The position numbers were made by a program, and so were the translations under genes. DNA of 64,000 bases. Origin: Pseudomonas sp. Root562. GTDB lineage: Bacteria; Pseudomonadota; Gammaproteobacteria; Pseudomonadales; Pseudomonadaceae. Shown here piece by piece: positions 24,849 through 34,999 of the stretch (position 1 is the first letter of the stretch; every line of letters begins with the position of its first letter). The notes under the pieces are model-generated. The model was given only the letters and a program-made list of their open reading frames with translations. It searched no databases and was not told the DNA's origin. Where the stretch lies: assembly GCF_001427125.1 (NCBI RefSeq), contig NZ_LMGK01000021.1, forward strand, positions 86,138 through 150,137, read 5' to 3'.

Positions 24849-27710
24849 ATGCTCGAGCTCACCATAGAGCAGATTTCCATGGGCCAGTCGGCTGTGGATA
24901 AGGCCGCAGCGTTGCAATTACTGGCCGGACATCTGGTCGCCGACGGCCTGGTTGCCGACGGTTACCTGGCCGGTCTGCAGGCCCGTGAAGCCCAGGGCTC
25001 GACCTTTCTCGGTCAAGGTATTGCCATTCCCCACGGTACGCCGCAAACCCGCGATCAGGTATACACCACGGGCGTGCGGCTGATGCAGTTCCCCGACGGC
25101 GTTGATTGGGGCGACGGCCAGACCGTTTACCTGGCCATTGGCATCGCTGCCAAATCCGACGAACACCTGCGCCTGTTGCAGCTGCTGACCCGGGCCCTCG
25201 GCGAGACCGATCTGGGACAGGCCTTGCGTCGCGCCAGCTCTGCCGAAGCCTTGCTCAAGCTGCTGCAAGGCGCGCCGCAGGAGCTGGCGCTGGATGCACA
25301 GATGATTGGCCTGGGCGTTGCCGCTGAAGATTTCGAAGAGCTGGTTTGGCGCGGCGCGCGATTGCTGCGCCAGGCCGACTGCGTGAGCAACGGTTTCTCG
25401 GCAGTGTTGCAGCAGGTCGAAGCTCTGCCGCTGGGTGATGGCCTGTGGTGGCTGCACAGCGAACAAACGGTGAAGCGTCCGGGACTGGCCTTCGTCACCC
25501 CGGACAAACCGCTGCGTTACCTCGGCCAACCGCTTAACGGACTGTTTTGCCTGGCCAGTCTGGGCGAGGCCCATCAGGCGTTGCTCGAACGTCTGTGCGC
25601 CTTGCTGATAGAAGGTCGAGGCCATGAATTGGGGCGCGCCACCAGCTGCCGTGCGGTGCTGGAAGTGCTCGGTGGTGAACTGCCTGCCGATTGGCCGAGT
25701 GCGCGCATTGCGCTGGCGAACGCCCACGGATTGCATGCGCGCCCGGCGAAGATTCTCGCGCAATTGGCAAAAAGTTTTGAAGGCGAGATTCGCATCCGCA
25801 TCGTCGATGGTCAGGACAGCGCGGTATCGGTCAAGAGTCTGAGCAAATTGCTCAGCCTCGGCGCCCGTCGCGGTCAGGTGCTGGAAATCATCGCCGAGCC
25901 CAGTATTGCCGCCGATGCCTTGCCCGCGCTATTGGCTGCCATCGAAGAAGGCCTGGGTGAGGAAGTCGAGCCGCTGCCACCGGTGAGCCAGCCGCGCGAA
26001 GAAATCGCTGAAGTGACGCAAGTACTGCTGGCGCCGACCTCCGGGAGTCTGGTGCAGGCTATCGCCGCTGCGCCGGGAATCGCCATCGGCCCGGCGCATA
26101 TTCAAGTGCTGCAAACCATCGAATACCCGCTGCGCGGTGAATCCGCGGCGACCGAGCGCGAGCGTCTCAAGCAAGCACTGGCCGCGGTACGCCAGGACAT
26201 TCAGGGCTTGATCGAGCGCAGCAAGGCCAAGGCCATTCGCGAGATTTTCATCACCCACCAGGAAATGCTCGACGACCCTGAGTTGACCGATGAAGTCGAC
26301 ACCCGCCTCAAGCAGGGCGAAAGCGCCGAAGCGGCGTGGATGTCGGTAATCGAAGCGGCGGCCCGGCAGCAGGAAGCCTTGCACGACGCGTTGCTCGCCG
26401 AGCGCGCCGCCGATCTGCGCGACATTGGCCGGCGCGTGTTGGCGCAACTGTGCGGAATCGAAACCCCGCACGAGCCGGATCAACCGTACATTCTGGTGAT
26501 GGACGAAGTCGGCCCGTCCGATGTGGCGCGTCTCGATCCGGCCCGTGTGGCCGGCATTCTTACCGCCCGTGGCGGCGCCACCGCGCACAGCGCCATTGTC
26601 GCCCGGGCCCTGGGTATTCCGGCACTGGTCGGCGCCGGCCCTGCAGTGCTGCTGCTGGCGCCCGGCACGCCGTTGTTGCTCGATGGTCAGCGCGGTCGCC
26701 TGCACGTGGATGCCGATGTGGCCACTTTGCAGCGCGCAACTGAAGAGCGAGATACCCGTGAGCAACGTCTGAAGGCTGCCGCCGAACAACGCCATCAACC
26801 GGCGTTGACGACCGACGGGCATGCGGTGGAGGTGTTTGCCAACATTGGTGAGAGCGCAGGCGTGACCGGCGCGGTGGAGCAGGGCGCCGAAGGCATTGGC
26901 CTGTTGCGCACCGAACTGATTTTCATGGCCCACCCGCAAGCGCCGGACGAGGCGACGCAGGAAGCCGAATACCGCCGTGTCCTCGATGGCCTCGCCGGGC
27001 GGCCGCTGGTGGTGCGTACGCTGGATGTCGGCGGTGACAAACCGCTGCCTTATTGGCCGATTGCCAAGGAAGAAAACCCGTTTCTCGGCGTGCGCGGCAT
27101 TCGCCTGACCCTGCAGCGTCCGCAGGTGATGGAAGCGCAGTTGCGCGCCTTGTTGCGCGCTGCCGACAACCGTCCGTTGCGGATCATGTTCCCGATGGTC
27201 GGCAGCGTCGATGAGTGGCGTCAGGCACGAGACATGACCGAACGCCTGCGCCTGGAAATCCCGGTGGCGGACCTGCAACTGGGGATCATGATCGAAGTGC
27301 CGTCGGCGGCGTTGTTGGCGCCGGTGCTGGCCAAAGAGGTCGATTTCTTCAGTGTCGGCACCAACGACCTGACGCAATACACCCTGGCCATCGACCGGGG
27401 TCATCCGACGCTTTCCGCCCAGGCCGATGGCTTGCATCCGGCGGTGCTGCAACTGATCGATATCACCGTTCGAGCGGCCCATGCCCATGGCAAGTGGGTC
27501 GGTGTCTGCGGTGAGTTGGCGGCCGATCCGCTGGCGGTGCCGGTGCTGGTCGGTCTGGGTGTGGATGAGCTCAGCGTCGGTGGTCGCAGCATTGCCGAGG
27601 TCAAGGCGCGGATTCGCGAACTCAGCCTCAGCCAGACTCAAATTCTTGCCCGAGAGGCGCTCGCCGTGGGCAGCGCCAATGAAGTGCGCGCACTAGTGGA
27701 GGCCCTGTAA
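24849..27710 (+). CDS. fruB: fructose-specific multiphosphoryl transfer protein (EIIA-HPr-EI)
   Basis: 953 aa fusion carrying the whole soluble phosphorelay of the fructose PTS. EIIA-Fru domain with phospho-His62 in IAIPHGT; HPr domain with phospho-His296 in HGLHARP; enzyme I domain with phospho-His580 in GGATAHSA and the PEP-binding region LRTELIF, EVPSAALL, GTNDLTQYTLAIDR and VGVCGE. Pseudomonads take up fructose through this system and lack the classic glucose PTS. AAGGAG lies before the ATG. Its stop overlaps the fruK start by one base. Expected control is by Cra. Confidence 0.96.
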   Translation: MLELTIEQISMGQSAVDKAAALQLLAGHLVADGLVADGYLAGLQAREAQGSTFLGQGIAIPHGTPQTRDQVYTTGVRLMQFPDGVDWGDGQTVYLAIGIAAKSDEHLRLLQLLTRALGETDLGQALRRASSAEALLKLLQGAPQELALDAQMIGLGVAAEDFEELVWRGARLLRQADCVSNGFSAVLQQVEALPLGDGLWWLHSEQTVKRPGLAFVTPDKPLRYLGQPLNGLFCLASLGEAHQALLERLCALLIEGRGHELGRATSCRAVLEVLGGELPADWPSARIALANAHGLHARPAKILAQLAKSFEGEIRIRIVDGQDSAVSVKSLSKLLSLGARRGQVLEIIAEPSIAADALPALLAAIEEGLGEEVEPLPPVSQPREEIAEVTQVLLAPTSGSLVQAIAAAPGIAIGPAHIQVLQTIEYPLRGESAATERERLKQALAAVRQDIQGLIERSKAKAIREIFITHQEMLDDPELTDEVDTRLKQGESAEAAWMSVIEAAARQQEALHDALLAERAADLRDIGRRVLAQLCGIETPHEPDQPYILVMDEVGPSDVARLDPARVAGILTARGGATAHSAIVARALGIPALVGAGPAVLLLAPGTPLLLDGQRGRLHVDADVATLQRATEERDTREQRLKAAAEQRHQPALTTDGHAVEVFANIGESAGVTGAVEQGAEGIGLLRTELIFMAHPQAPDEATQEAEYRRVLDGLAGRPLVVRTLDVGGDKPLPYWPIAKEENPFLGVRGIRLTLQRPQVMEAQLRALLRAADNRPLRIMFPMVGSVDEWRQARDMTERLRLEIPVADLQLGIMIEVPSAALLAPVLAKEVDFFSVGTNDLTQYTLAIDRGHPTLSAQADGLHPAVLQLIDITVRAAHAHGKWVGVCGELAADPLAVPVLVGLGVDELSVGGRSIAEVKARIRELSLSQTQILAREALAVGSANEVRALVEAL

Positions 27711-28651
27711 TGGCCCGGATTCTTACCCTGACCCTCAACCCGGCGCTCGACCTCACCGTCGAGTTGTCGCGCCTGGAGCCCGGTCAGGTCAATCGCAGCG
27801 ACGCCCTGCACAGCCACGCCGCCGGTAAAGGGGTGAACGTGGCACAGGTGCTGGCGGACTTGGGCCATCAGCTGACGGTCAGTGGTTTTCTCGGTGAAGA
27901 CAATCTGCAAGCGTTCGAAACCCTGTTTGCCAAACGCGGTTTTGTCGATGCGTTCATCCGTGTTCCCGGCGAGACCCGCAGCAATATCAAACTGGCGGAA
28001 AGCGACGGGCGCATCACCGACCTCAATGGTCCGGGACCGATGGTCAGCGCGGCGGCGCAACAGGATTTGCTTGATCGGCTTGACCAGATTGCGCCGGGGC
28101 ATGACGCCGTCGTCGTCGCGGGCAGTCTGCCGCAGGGTGTCAGCCCGCAGTGGTTGCAGGCGCTGATCGTGCGCTTGAAAAACCTCGGTTTGAAAGTCGC
28201 CCTCGACACCAGCGGCGAAGCATTGCGCGCCGCGCTCACGGCCGGCCCGTGGCTGATCAAGCCCAACAGCGAAGAGTTGGCAGAGGTGCTGGGTAGCGAA
28301 GCGGTTTCGGTTCTGGCCCAGGCAGAAGCGGCGAACCGTTTGCACGCCCTGGGTATCGAGCATGTGGTGATTTCCCACGGTGCCGACGGCGTGAACTGGT
28401 TCAGTGTCGGTTCGGCGCTGCATGCCACGCCACCCAAGGTCAGCGTCGCCAGCACCGTGGGCGCTGGTGATTCCTTGCTGGCCGGCATGCTGCACGGATT
28501 GGTCAGTGCCGATACACCTGAGCAAACCTTGCGAACGGCCACGGCAATTGCCGCGATGGCGGTTACCCAGATCGGTTTCGGTATCAGCGATGCGGCGCGC
28601 CTGGCGCAGCTTGAACAGGGTGTGCGCGTGCGTCCCCTGACAGAACAATAA
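27710..28651 (+). CDS. fruK: 1-phosphofructokinase
   Basis: Phosphorylates fructose-1-phosphate, the product of the fructose PTS, to fructose-1,6-bisphosphate. 313 aa, PfkB/ribokinase family. Seen: N-terminal TLNPALDLTVEL, the GKGVNVAQVLADLG substrate motif, and the C-terminal ATP site STVGAGDSLLAGML with the catalytic Asp. Overlaps fruB by one base (TAATG), so the two are translationally coupled. Confidence 0.96.
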   Translation: MARILTLTLNPALDLTVELSRLEPGQVNRSDALHSHAAGKGVNVAQVLADLGHQLTVSGFLGEDNLQAFETLFAKRGFVDAFIRVPGETRSNIKLAESDGRITDLNGPGPMVSAAAQQDLLDRLDQIAPGHDAVVVAGSLPQGVSPQWLQALIVRLKNLGLKVALDTSGEALRAALTAGPWLIKPNSEELAEVLGSEAVSVLAQAEAANRLHALGIEHVVISHGADGVNWFSVGSALHATPPKVSVASTVGAGDSLLAGMLHGLVSADTPEQTLRTATAIAAMAVTQIGFGISDAARLAQLEQGVRVRPLTEQ

Positions 28652-28662
28652 GAGGGTTGGTC

Positions 28663-30414
28663 ATGAAGTTAGCCATTGTTACTGCCTGCCCGAACGGCAT
28701 GGTCACCAGTGTGCTGTGCGCCCGTTTGCTGGACGCAGCAGCCCAGCGCCAGGGTTGGAGCACCAGCGTCGAGATCAGCGATGCGGCGCACCCCGAGCGG
28801 CAACTGTCGGCGGCCACACTCGATGCGGCCGAATGGGTGTTGCTGGTCACCAGTGCGCCGGTGGACATGTCGCGATTCGTGGGCAAGCGCATCTACCAGA
28901 GCACCCCGGCCCAGGCCCTTCAGGATGTGGAATCAGTGTTGCGCCGCGGGGCTGAAGAAGCTCAGGTTTACACAGCGCCTGAAGCCGTCGCCGAAGCCGT
29001 CGTGGAACCGGCGGGGGCCGCAAATAATGCACCGCGCCTGGTCGCGGTCACCGCGTGTCCGACCGGTGTCGCGCATACCTTCATGGCCGCCGAAGCATTG
29101 CAGCAAGCGGCCAAGCGCTTGGGCTACGACCTGCAAGTGGAAACCCAGGGCTCGGTCGGTGCGCGCAACCCGCTGAGTGCGCAGGCCATCGCCGATGCCG
29201 ACGTGGTGTTGCTGGCAGCAGACATCGAAGTGGCCACCGAGCGTTTCGCCGGCAAGAAAATCTACCGCTGCGGCACCGGCATTGCGCTCAAGCAAGCCGA
29301 AGCGACATTGAACAAGGCCCTCGCCGAAGGCACCCAGGAAAGCGCAGCGACGGGTGCCAGCGCCGCGGCCAAAAAAGACAAGACCGGCGTTTACAAGCAC
29401 CTGTTGACCGGTGTCTCGTTCATGCTGCCGATGGTGGTAGCGGGCGGCTTGATGATCGCCTTGTCCTTCGTGTTCGGCATCACTGCGTTCAAGGAAGAGG
29501 GCACGCTGGCGGCGGCGCTGATGCAAATTGGCGGCGACACGGCGTTCAAGTTGATGGTGCCGTTGCTGGCGGGCTACATCGCCTACTCGATTGCTGACCG
29601 GCCGGGCCTGGCGCCGGGGATGATCGGTGGACTGTTGGCAAGTACCCTGGGCACTGGATTCATTGGCGGGATCATCGCCGGTTTTATCGCCGGTTACGCG
29701 GCGCAGGCGATCAACCGCTACGCGCGTTTACCGCAAAGCCTCGAGGCGTTGAAACCGATTCTGATCATCCCGTTGCTCGCCAGTTTGTTTACCGGTCTGG
29801 TGATGATCTATGTGGTCGGTAAACCGGTGGCGGGGATGCTTGCCGGGCTTACGCATTTTCTCGACAGCATGGGCACCACCAACGCGATTCTCCTCGGCGT
29901 GCTGCTGGGCGCGATGATGTGCGTCGACCTCGGCGGACCGATCAACAAAGCCGCTTATGCATTTTCGGTGGGACTGCTGGCGTCGCAGAGTTATGCACCG
30001 ATGGCCGCGACCATGGCCGCCGGCATGGTGCCGCCGATTGGCCTGGGGATTGCCACGTTCATCGCCCGACGCAAATTCGCCCAGACCGAACGCGAGGCCG
30101 GTAAAGCGGCGTTGGTGCTGGGGTTGTGCTTCATCTCCGAAGGGGCGATTCCGTTTGCTGCGAAAGATCCGTTGCGAGTGATTCCGGCGAGCATTGCCGG
30201 TGGTGCGCTGACCGGTGCGTTGTCGATGTATTTCGGCTGCAAACTGATGGCGCCCCACGGTGGGTTGTTCGTGATGTTGATTCCGAATGCGATCAATCAT
30301 GCGTTGCTGTATCTGCTGGCGATTGTCGCCGGGAGTTTGCTGACGGCGGTGGTGTATGCGCTGGTCAAGCGCCCGGAGACGGTTGAGTTGGCGCTGGAGC
30401 CGGCCAAGGCCTGA
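28663..30414 (+). CDS. fruA: fructose PTS enzyme IIBC
   Basis: Inner-membrane permease that imports fructose and phosphorylates it at C1. 583 aa. Two tandem EIIB domains: the first with Cys9 in TACPNGM, the second with Cys132 in TACPTGVAHTFMAAE, the latter being the better match to the phospho-acceptor site. Then an EIIC domain from about residue 245 with 8-10 hydrophobic segments beginning TGVSFMLPMVVAGGL. An in-frame TTG at 28657 is possible, but AGAGGG spacing favours ATG 28663. Third gene of fruBKA. Confidence 0.95.
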   Translation: MKLAIVTACPNGMVTSVLCARLLDAAAQRQGWSTSVEISDAAHPERQLSAATLDAAEWVLLVTSAPVDMSRFVGKRIYQSTPAQALQDVESVLRRGAEEAQVYTAPEAVAEAVVEPAGAANNAPRLVAVTACPTGVAHTFMAAEALQQAAKRLGYDLQVETQGSVGARNPLSAQAIADADVVLLAADIEVATERFAGKKIYRCGTGIALKQAEATLNKALAEGTQESAATGASAAAKKDKTGVYKHLLTGVSFMLPMVVAGGLMIALSFVFGITAFKEEGTLAAALMQIGGDTAFKLMVPLLAGYIAYSIADRPGLAPGMIGGLLASTLGTGFIGGIIAGFIAGYAAQAINRYARLPQSLEALKPILIIPLLASLFTGLVMIYVVGKPVAGMLAGLTHFLDSMGTTNAILLGVLLGAMMCVDLGGPINKAAYAFSVGLLASQSYAPMAATMAAGMVPPIGLGIATFIARRKFAQTEREAGKAALVLGLCFISEGAIPFAAKDPLRVIPASIAGGALTGALSMYFGCKLMAPHGGLFVMLIPNAINHALLYLLAIVAGSLLTAVVYALVKRPETVELALEPAKA

Positions 30415-30423
30415 GGCGGAACC

Positions 30424-30514
30424 TGTAGGAGCTGAGCTTGCTCGCGATGACGGACTGACATTCAACATCGAGGTGAATGAAACACCGCCATCGCGAGCAA
30501 GCTCGGCTCCTACA
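30424..30514. repeat. REPIN (REP doublet)
   Basis: Two REP units facing each other: TGTAGGAGCTGAGCTTGCTCGC (from 30424) and its near-complement ending 30514, around a ~39-base spacer. Fills the fruA-phoD gap. Confidence 0.85.
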
Positions 30515-30581
30515 AGGATCGCGTTTTCACATCAGCGTCACGGACACGTGCTTAAGTTTTTCCTTTTCCAGGGAGAACACC

Positions 30582-32123
30582 ATGAGCGATTTCAACCTTG
30601 GCCGTCGTCGTGTGATGCAAGCGGTCGGCGCCGGACTGTTGTTGCCGGGGCTGGCGCCGGCGGTCATCGCTTCGGTCAAGGATCGACCACAACTCACCGA
30701 CGGCGTGCAGTCCGGCGACCTGTTGGGAGACCGGGCGATTATCTGGAGCCGCAGCGACCGCCCGGCTCGAATGGTGGTGGAATGGGACACCCGCAGTCTG
30801 TTCCCCAACCCTCGGCGTTTCGTCTCGGCATTGGCCGATGCCCGCTCCGATTTCACCGCCCGTGTCGAGTTGACCGGGTTGCCCGCCGACCAGGCGATTT
30901 TCTATCGCGTACAGTTTGAAGATGCCCAGAGCGGCGTCGCCAGCGAACCGTGGTTCGGCCACTTGCGCAGCGTGCCGCAAACTCGCCGCGACATTCGGTT
31001 CGTCTGGAGCGGCGACACCGTCGGTCAGGGCTTCGGCATCAACCCGGACATCGGCGGCATGCGCATCTACGAAGCCATGCGTTTGCGCCTGCCGGACTTC
31101 TTTATCCACAGCGGCGACACCATCTACGCCGACGGCCCCGTACCCGCCCAACTCACCACCGAAAGCGGTCGCGTGTGGCGCAACATCACCACCGAGGCCA
31201 AGAGCAAAGTCGCCGAAACCCTCGACGACTATCGCGGCAATTACCGCTACAACCTGATGGACGAAAACATCCGTCGCTTCAATGCCGAAGTGCCGCAAAT
31301 CTGGCAGTGGGACGACCATGAAGTGGTGAACAATTGGTCGCCAGGCAAGCAACTGGATGAGCGCTACAAGAGCCAAGATATCCACAGCCTGGTGGGCCGC
31401 GCGCGTCAGGCCTGGCTCGAATATGCACCGATGCGTTTGCAGAGCGCCGATGGTGGCGGACGGATCTATCGCCAGCTCAGTTACGGACCATTGCTCGATG
31501 TGTTTGTGCTCGACATGCGCAGTTACCGCGAGGCCAATGACGACAACCTGGGTGGCGCCAAACCCTTCCTCGGTCGTGAACAACTGGACTGGTTGAAAGC
31601 ATCGTTGAAAGCTTCCAAAGCACAATGGAAAGTCATCGCTGCCGACATGCCCATCGGCCTCGGCGTGCCCGATGGCGAGGTCAGCCCCGGTGTCGAGCGC
31701 TGGGAGGCGGTGGCCAATGGCGATCCGGGACCGGCCCAGGGCCGCGAGCTGGAAATTGCCGAGCTGCTGGGGTTCCTGCGGGCGCAGCAGGTGCGCAACT
31801 TCCTGTTCCTGACGGCGGATGTGCATTATTGCGCCGCGCATCACTACCACCCGGACCGCGCCGCGTTCCAGGATTTCGAAGCGTTTTGGGAGTTCGTCGC
31901 AGGTCCCTTGAATGCCGGGAGCTACGGGCCTAATCCGCTGGATAAAACCTTCGGCCCGCAAGTGGTGTTCCAGAAAGCACCGCCCGCGCAGAACATTTCA
32001 CCGTTTGCCGGGTTTCAGTTTTTCGGTGAGGTGAATATCGAGGGGCAGAGCGGGGCGTTGAGCGTGGTGTTGCGTGATCTGGATGGGGTTTCCGTCTTTG
32101 AACAGACGTTGCAGCCGGTGTGA
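30582..32123 (+). CDS. phoD: alkaline phosphatase/phosphodiesterase PhoD, Tat-exported
   Basis: 513 aa. N-terminal twin-arginine signal with RRRVMQ (Arg8-10) followed by a hydrophobic stretch VGAGLLLPGLAPAV, so it is exported folded to the periplasm. PhoD N-terminal beta domain, then the metallophosphatase core with GDT, HSGDTIYADG, WDDHEVVNNW, and FLTADVHY, which supply the Fe/Ca ligands of the PhoD family. Acts on phosphomonoesters and phosphodiesters. The conserved start is ATG 30582 with GGGAG upstream; an earlier in-frame ATG at 30477 lies in the REPIN. I found no clear Pho box in the short gap. Confidence 0.92.
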   Translation: MSDFNLGRRRVMQAVGAGLLLPGLAPAVIASVKDRPQLTDGVQSGDLLGDRAIIWSRSDRPARMVVEWDTRSLFPNPRRFVSALADARSDFTARVELTGLPADQAIFYRVQFEDAQSGVASEPWFGHLRSVPQTRRDIRFVWSGDTVGQGFGINPDIGGMRIYEAMRLRLPDFFIHSGDTIYADGPVPAQLTTESGRVWRNITTEAKSKVAETLDDYRGNYRYNLMDENIRRFNAEVPQIWQWDDHEVVNNWSPGKQLDERYKSQDIHSLVGRARQAWLEYAPMRLQSADGGGRIYRQLSYGPLLDVFVLDMRSYREANDDNLGGAKPFLGREQLDWLKASLKASKAQWKVIAADMPIGLGVPDGEVSPGVERWEAVANGDPGPAQGRELEIAELLGFLRAQQVRNFLFLTADVHYCAAHHYHPDRAAFQDFEAFWEFVAGPLNAGSYGPNPLDKTFGPQVVFQKAPPAQNISPFAGFQFFGEVNIEGQSGALSVVLRDLDGVSVFEQTLQPV

Positions 32124-32137
32124 CCCGCTGATGGAGT

Positions 32138-32244
32138 ATCGTTCCCACGCTCTGCGTGGAAACGCCTCTACGGACGCTCTGCGTTCGGCTTTTGGGACGC
32201 AGAGCGTCCCAGGGCCGCATTCCCACGCAGAGCGTGGGAACGAT
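32138..32244. repeat. second copy of the CACGCTCTGCGTGGG inverted repeat
   Basis: Left arm from 32138 (ATCGTTCCCACGCTCTGCGTGG) and right arm ending 32244, inner inverted repeat GGACGCTCTGCG/CGCAGAGCGTCC. Clearly homologous to 22659-22769 but with substitutions in the left arm. It lies between convergent phoD and the PepSY gene. Confidence 0.83.
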
Positions 32245-32270
32245 CAACGACAGGGGCAGGTGCGCAGTTG

Positions 32271-34799
32271 TCAGTACACGTCGCGGCGGTAGCGGCCTTG
32301 TTCGATCAGGCGCTCGACTTCGACAGCACCGAGCACATCATTGAGCACTTGATCGACCCCGGAGGCCATGCCCTGCAAGCTGCCGCAGATGTAGATCACC
32401 GCGCCGTCCGCCAGCCATTTCTTCAATTCGCCGGCCGATTCGCGCAGGCGATCCTGCACGTAGATCTTCTCGGCCTGATCCCGCGAGAACGCCAGGTCCA
32501 GGCGCTGGAGATCTCCGGAAATCAACCACTCTTCCAGCTCATCGCGGCACAGGTAATCGTGTTGCCGATGGCGCTCGCCGAACAACAGCCACTGGCGTTG
32601 CTGGCCATCGGCAATCCGCGCCTTGAGCAAGCTGCGCAAGCCGGCCAGACCGGTGCCGTTGCCGATCAGAATCATGGGCACGGGTTCGTTCGGGAGATGG
32701 AAGCCGCTGTTGCGGCGCACCCGCAGACTGATGCTGCTGCCTACAGGCGCGTGTTCAGTGAGCCAACCGGAGCCGACACCGAGGCTGCCATCGGCATGCA
32801 GTTCCTGGCGTACGATCAACTCCAGAATGCCGTCGGCGGCAATCGAGGCAATGGAGTATTCGCGCTTGGCCAACGGCACCAGAGCGGCTACCAGCGCTTG
32901 CGCGTGCAGGCCGACCAGATGGCTGCGATTTTCTGGCAGTTGGCGGCTGGCAAGGGCTTGCTCCAGCGGTTGCGACAAACCGTCGAGTTCAATCGTTGCC
33001 CGTCCATCGATGCCCAGGCCATCAAGGAAATGTTCAATCGCCCAAGGGCAGTTGCGCGGCAACACTTCCACCAGGTCGCCAGCCAGCCAACTGCTGGTGG
33101 TGGGTGCGGTGAGGCCCAGCAAATAGACGGGCGAACCGCTGCTGTCCGGGTTGATTTGTTCGCGGCGGGTCAGGGTCCAGTTGTCGTAGCTCGGCGCTTG
33201 CCAGGTGTCCACCGGCGCCTGACCGGTCAACTGGCCCAGTTGTTGCTGCCAGTGACGCAAGGCGTAAGGGTCGCCACTGTCGACTTCCACGGGGGCGAAC
33301 AGGGTCTTGCCGCCATGTTCGCCGAGCCAGCTGTGCAGGCGTCGGGCGAATCCACAGAAGTGTTGATACTGGCGGTCACCGAGGCCGAGTACCGCATAGT
33401 TCAGGCTTTCCAGGCTCAAGCTGCGGCCCAGTAACTTGCGTTCAAACCCCCGGGCGCTATCGGGTGCTTCGCCGTCGCCGAAAGTGCTGACCACGAACAA
33501 AGCGTTGCTCGATTCACGCAGATCTTGCTCGCTGACATCCGCCAACGGCTGGACCTTGACCGGCAGGCCGGCGGCCTGCAATTGGCCGGCAGTCTGCCAC
33601 GCCAGTTGCTCGGCGAAGCCGCTCTGACTGGCGAAACCGATCAGCCACGCTGACGCATCGCTGCCCGGCTGGGCCAGTCCTTTGCGTGCGTCCTTGACCT
33701 GGCGTTTCTTGCGTCGACGATCGAGGTACAACATCCAGCCCGTGATGAAGAACAGCGGCATGGTCAGCGCGGTGATCGTCAGGATGATCCGTCCGCCAAT
33801 GCCAAAGAAACTGCCGACATGCAGCGCATAGATGCTGGTCAGCAACTGTGCCTTGAAGCTCTTGTCGCTGTAGCGCTCGTGCCGCTTGATGACGCCGGTG
33901 AGCGGATCGAGGGTGATCTGGTTCAGCGCGCGGTCGTGGGGCGAATCCTTGAGCAAATAGAAAACGGTCGCCGGTTGTCCGGCCACCGGTGGCATGCGGG
34001 TGTTATAGAAACTCAGGCCGGGACCGGCCGCGCTGTAGATGCTGCTCCACATGGCCGAATAATCGGCTGTCGGCGCCGGGCCTTTCGGTGCCGGGCCGCG
34101 ACCACCACGAACGCGTTCGTTCTGCGGTGAGTCGGAGAGCAATTTGTTCAGACCCTTGTTGTACCACTCGTAGGACCAGGACAGCCCGGTCAGCGCTGCC
34201 AGGAGATAAAACACCAGGCACCAGGTGCCGGCGATCGAGTGCAGGTCCCAGTTGAAGCTGCGACCTTTTTTCTTCCAGTCGAGAGTCAGCCACGCGCGCC
34301 AGCTTTTCCACTGGCGCGGCCAGCGCAGATAGAGGCCGGACAGGCAGAAGAACACCAGGATCAAGGTACAGGCGCCGGTGATTTGCCGCCCGGTATCGCC
34401 CATGGCGAGAAAACGGTGCAGTTGCAGCATCAGGCCGAAGAACTGCTGGCCAGTGGCGTCGCCCAGCAATTCGCCGGTGTACGGATCGAAGAAACGCATG
34501 GGGCCGCGGCGCTCACCCGGTGCCGGGGTGAAGAAGGCTTTTGCGGCGACGTCGTTGTCGATGTCGACCGAGAGCATCGCGATTTTCAGGTTCGTGGCCG
34601 CTTCGATCTTCTCCACCAATTCAGCGGGCGGCAGCACACCGGCGACCTGTTTCTGCACCTGCAACACAGAAGGATTCAACGCATACAGGATCTCGTCCTG
34701 AAACGATACCGTCGCCCCGGTGATGCCCATCAGGGCCAGGACCAGTCCGGCGCTGATGCCAAAAAACCAGTGCAACTGGAACAGGGTTTTCTTCAACAC
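32271..34799 (-). CDS. piuB: PepSY-domain membrane flavoreductase (PiuB-like)
   Basis: 842 aa membrane protein. N-terminal PepSY transmembrane part: TM segments about 9-32, 140-160, 190-212 and 340-365. A flavodoxin domain follows (starting about 385, IGFASQSGFAEQLA and STFGDGEAPDSARGFE for FMN), then an FAD/NADPH reductase half (REYSIASI for FAD, ILIGNGTGLAGLRSLL for NADPH, YICGSLQGM, C-terminal YRRDVY). This layout suggests electron transfer from NADPH across the inner membrane, probably to reduce ferric siderophore iron in the periplasm. It lies next to the TonB receptor as in the P. aeruginosa piu locus. The symbol is by synteny. Confidence 0.88.
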   Translation of the reverse strand: MLKKTLFQLHWFFGISAGLVLALMGITGATVSFQDEILYALNPSVLQVQKQVAGVLPPAELVEKIEAATNLKIAMLSVDIDNDVAAKAFFTPAPGERRGPMRFFDPYTGELLGDATGQQFFGLMLQLHRFLAMGDTGRQITGACTLILVFFCLSGLYLRWPRQWKSWRAWLTLDWKKKGRSFNWDLHSIAGTWCLVFYLLAALTGLSWSYEWYNKGLNKLLSDSPQNERVRGGRGPAPKGPAPTADYSAMWSSIYSAAGPGLSFYNTRMPPVAGQPATVFYLLKDSPHDRALNQITLDPLTGVIKRHERYSDKSFKAQLLTSIYALHVGSFFGIGGRIILTITALTMPLFFITGWMLYLDRRRKKRQVKDARKGLAQPGSDASAWLIGFASQSGFAEQLAWQTAGQLQAAGLPVKVQPLADVSEQDLRESSNALFVVSTFGDGEAPDSARGFERKLLGRSLSLESLNYAVLGLGDRQYQHFCGFARRLHSWLGEHGGKTLFAPVEVDSGDPYALRHWQQQLGQLTGQAPVDTWQAPSYDNWTLTRREQINPDSSGSPVYLLGLTAPTTSSWLAGDLVEVLPRNCPWAIEHFLDGLGIDGRATIELDGLSQPLEQALASRQLPENRSHLVGLHAQALVAALVPLAKREYSIASIAADGILELIVRQELHADGSLGVGSGWLTEHAPVGSSISLRVRRNSGFHLPNEPVPMILIGNGTGLAGLRSLLKARIADGQQRQWLLFGERHRQHDYLCRDELEEWLISGDLQRLDLAFSRDQAEKIYVQDRLRESAGELKKWLADGAVIYICGSLQGMASGVDQVLNDVLGAVEVERLIEQGRYRRDVY

Positions 34800-34885
34800 G
34801 TCGCTCGCCTTGTTCGTTCAAAAGTTGTCATCACGGCGCGCATTATGCCGTGGGTTGTCGAGAAACATTCCTTTTACACACAAAA

Positions 34886-34979
34886 GCTGTGGGAGCGAGC
34901 TTGCTCGCGATGGCGGCCTTACAGTCAACATGCATGTTGAATGTTATGGCCCCATCGCGAGCAAGCTCGCTCCCACAGC
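34886..34979. repeat. REPIN (REP doublet)
   Basis: 28-base inverted arms GCTGTGGGAGCGAGCTTGCT... (34886-34913) and the reverse complement ending 34979, spacer about 38 bases. Occupies the gap between the PepSY gene and piuA. Confidence 0.87.
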
Positions 34980-34999
34980 GATTGTCGTATGACAGTCAA

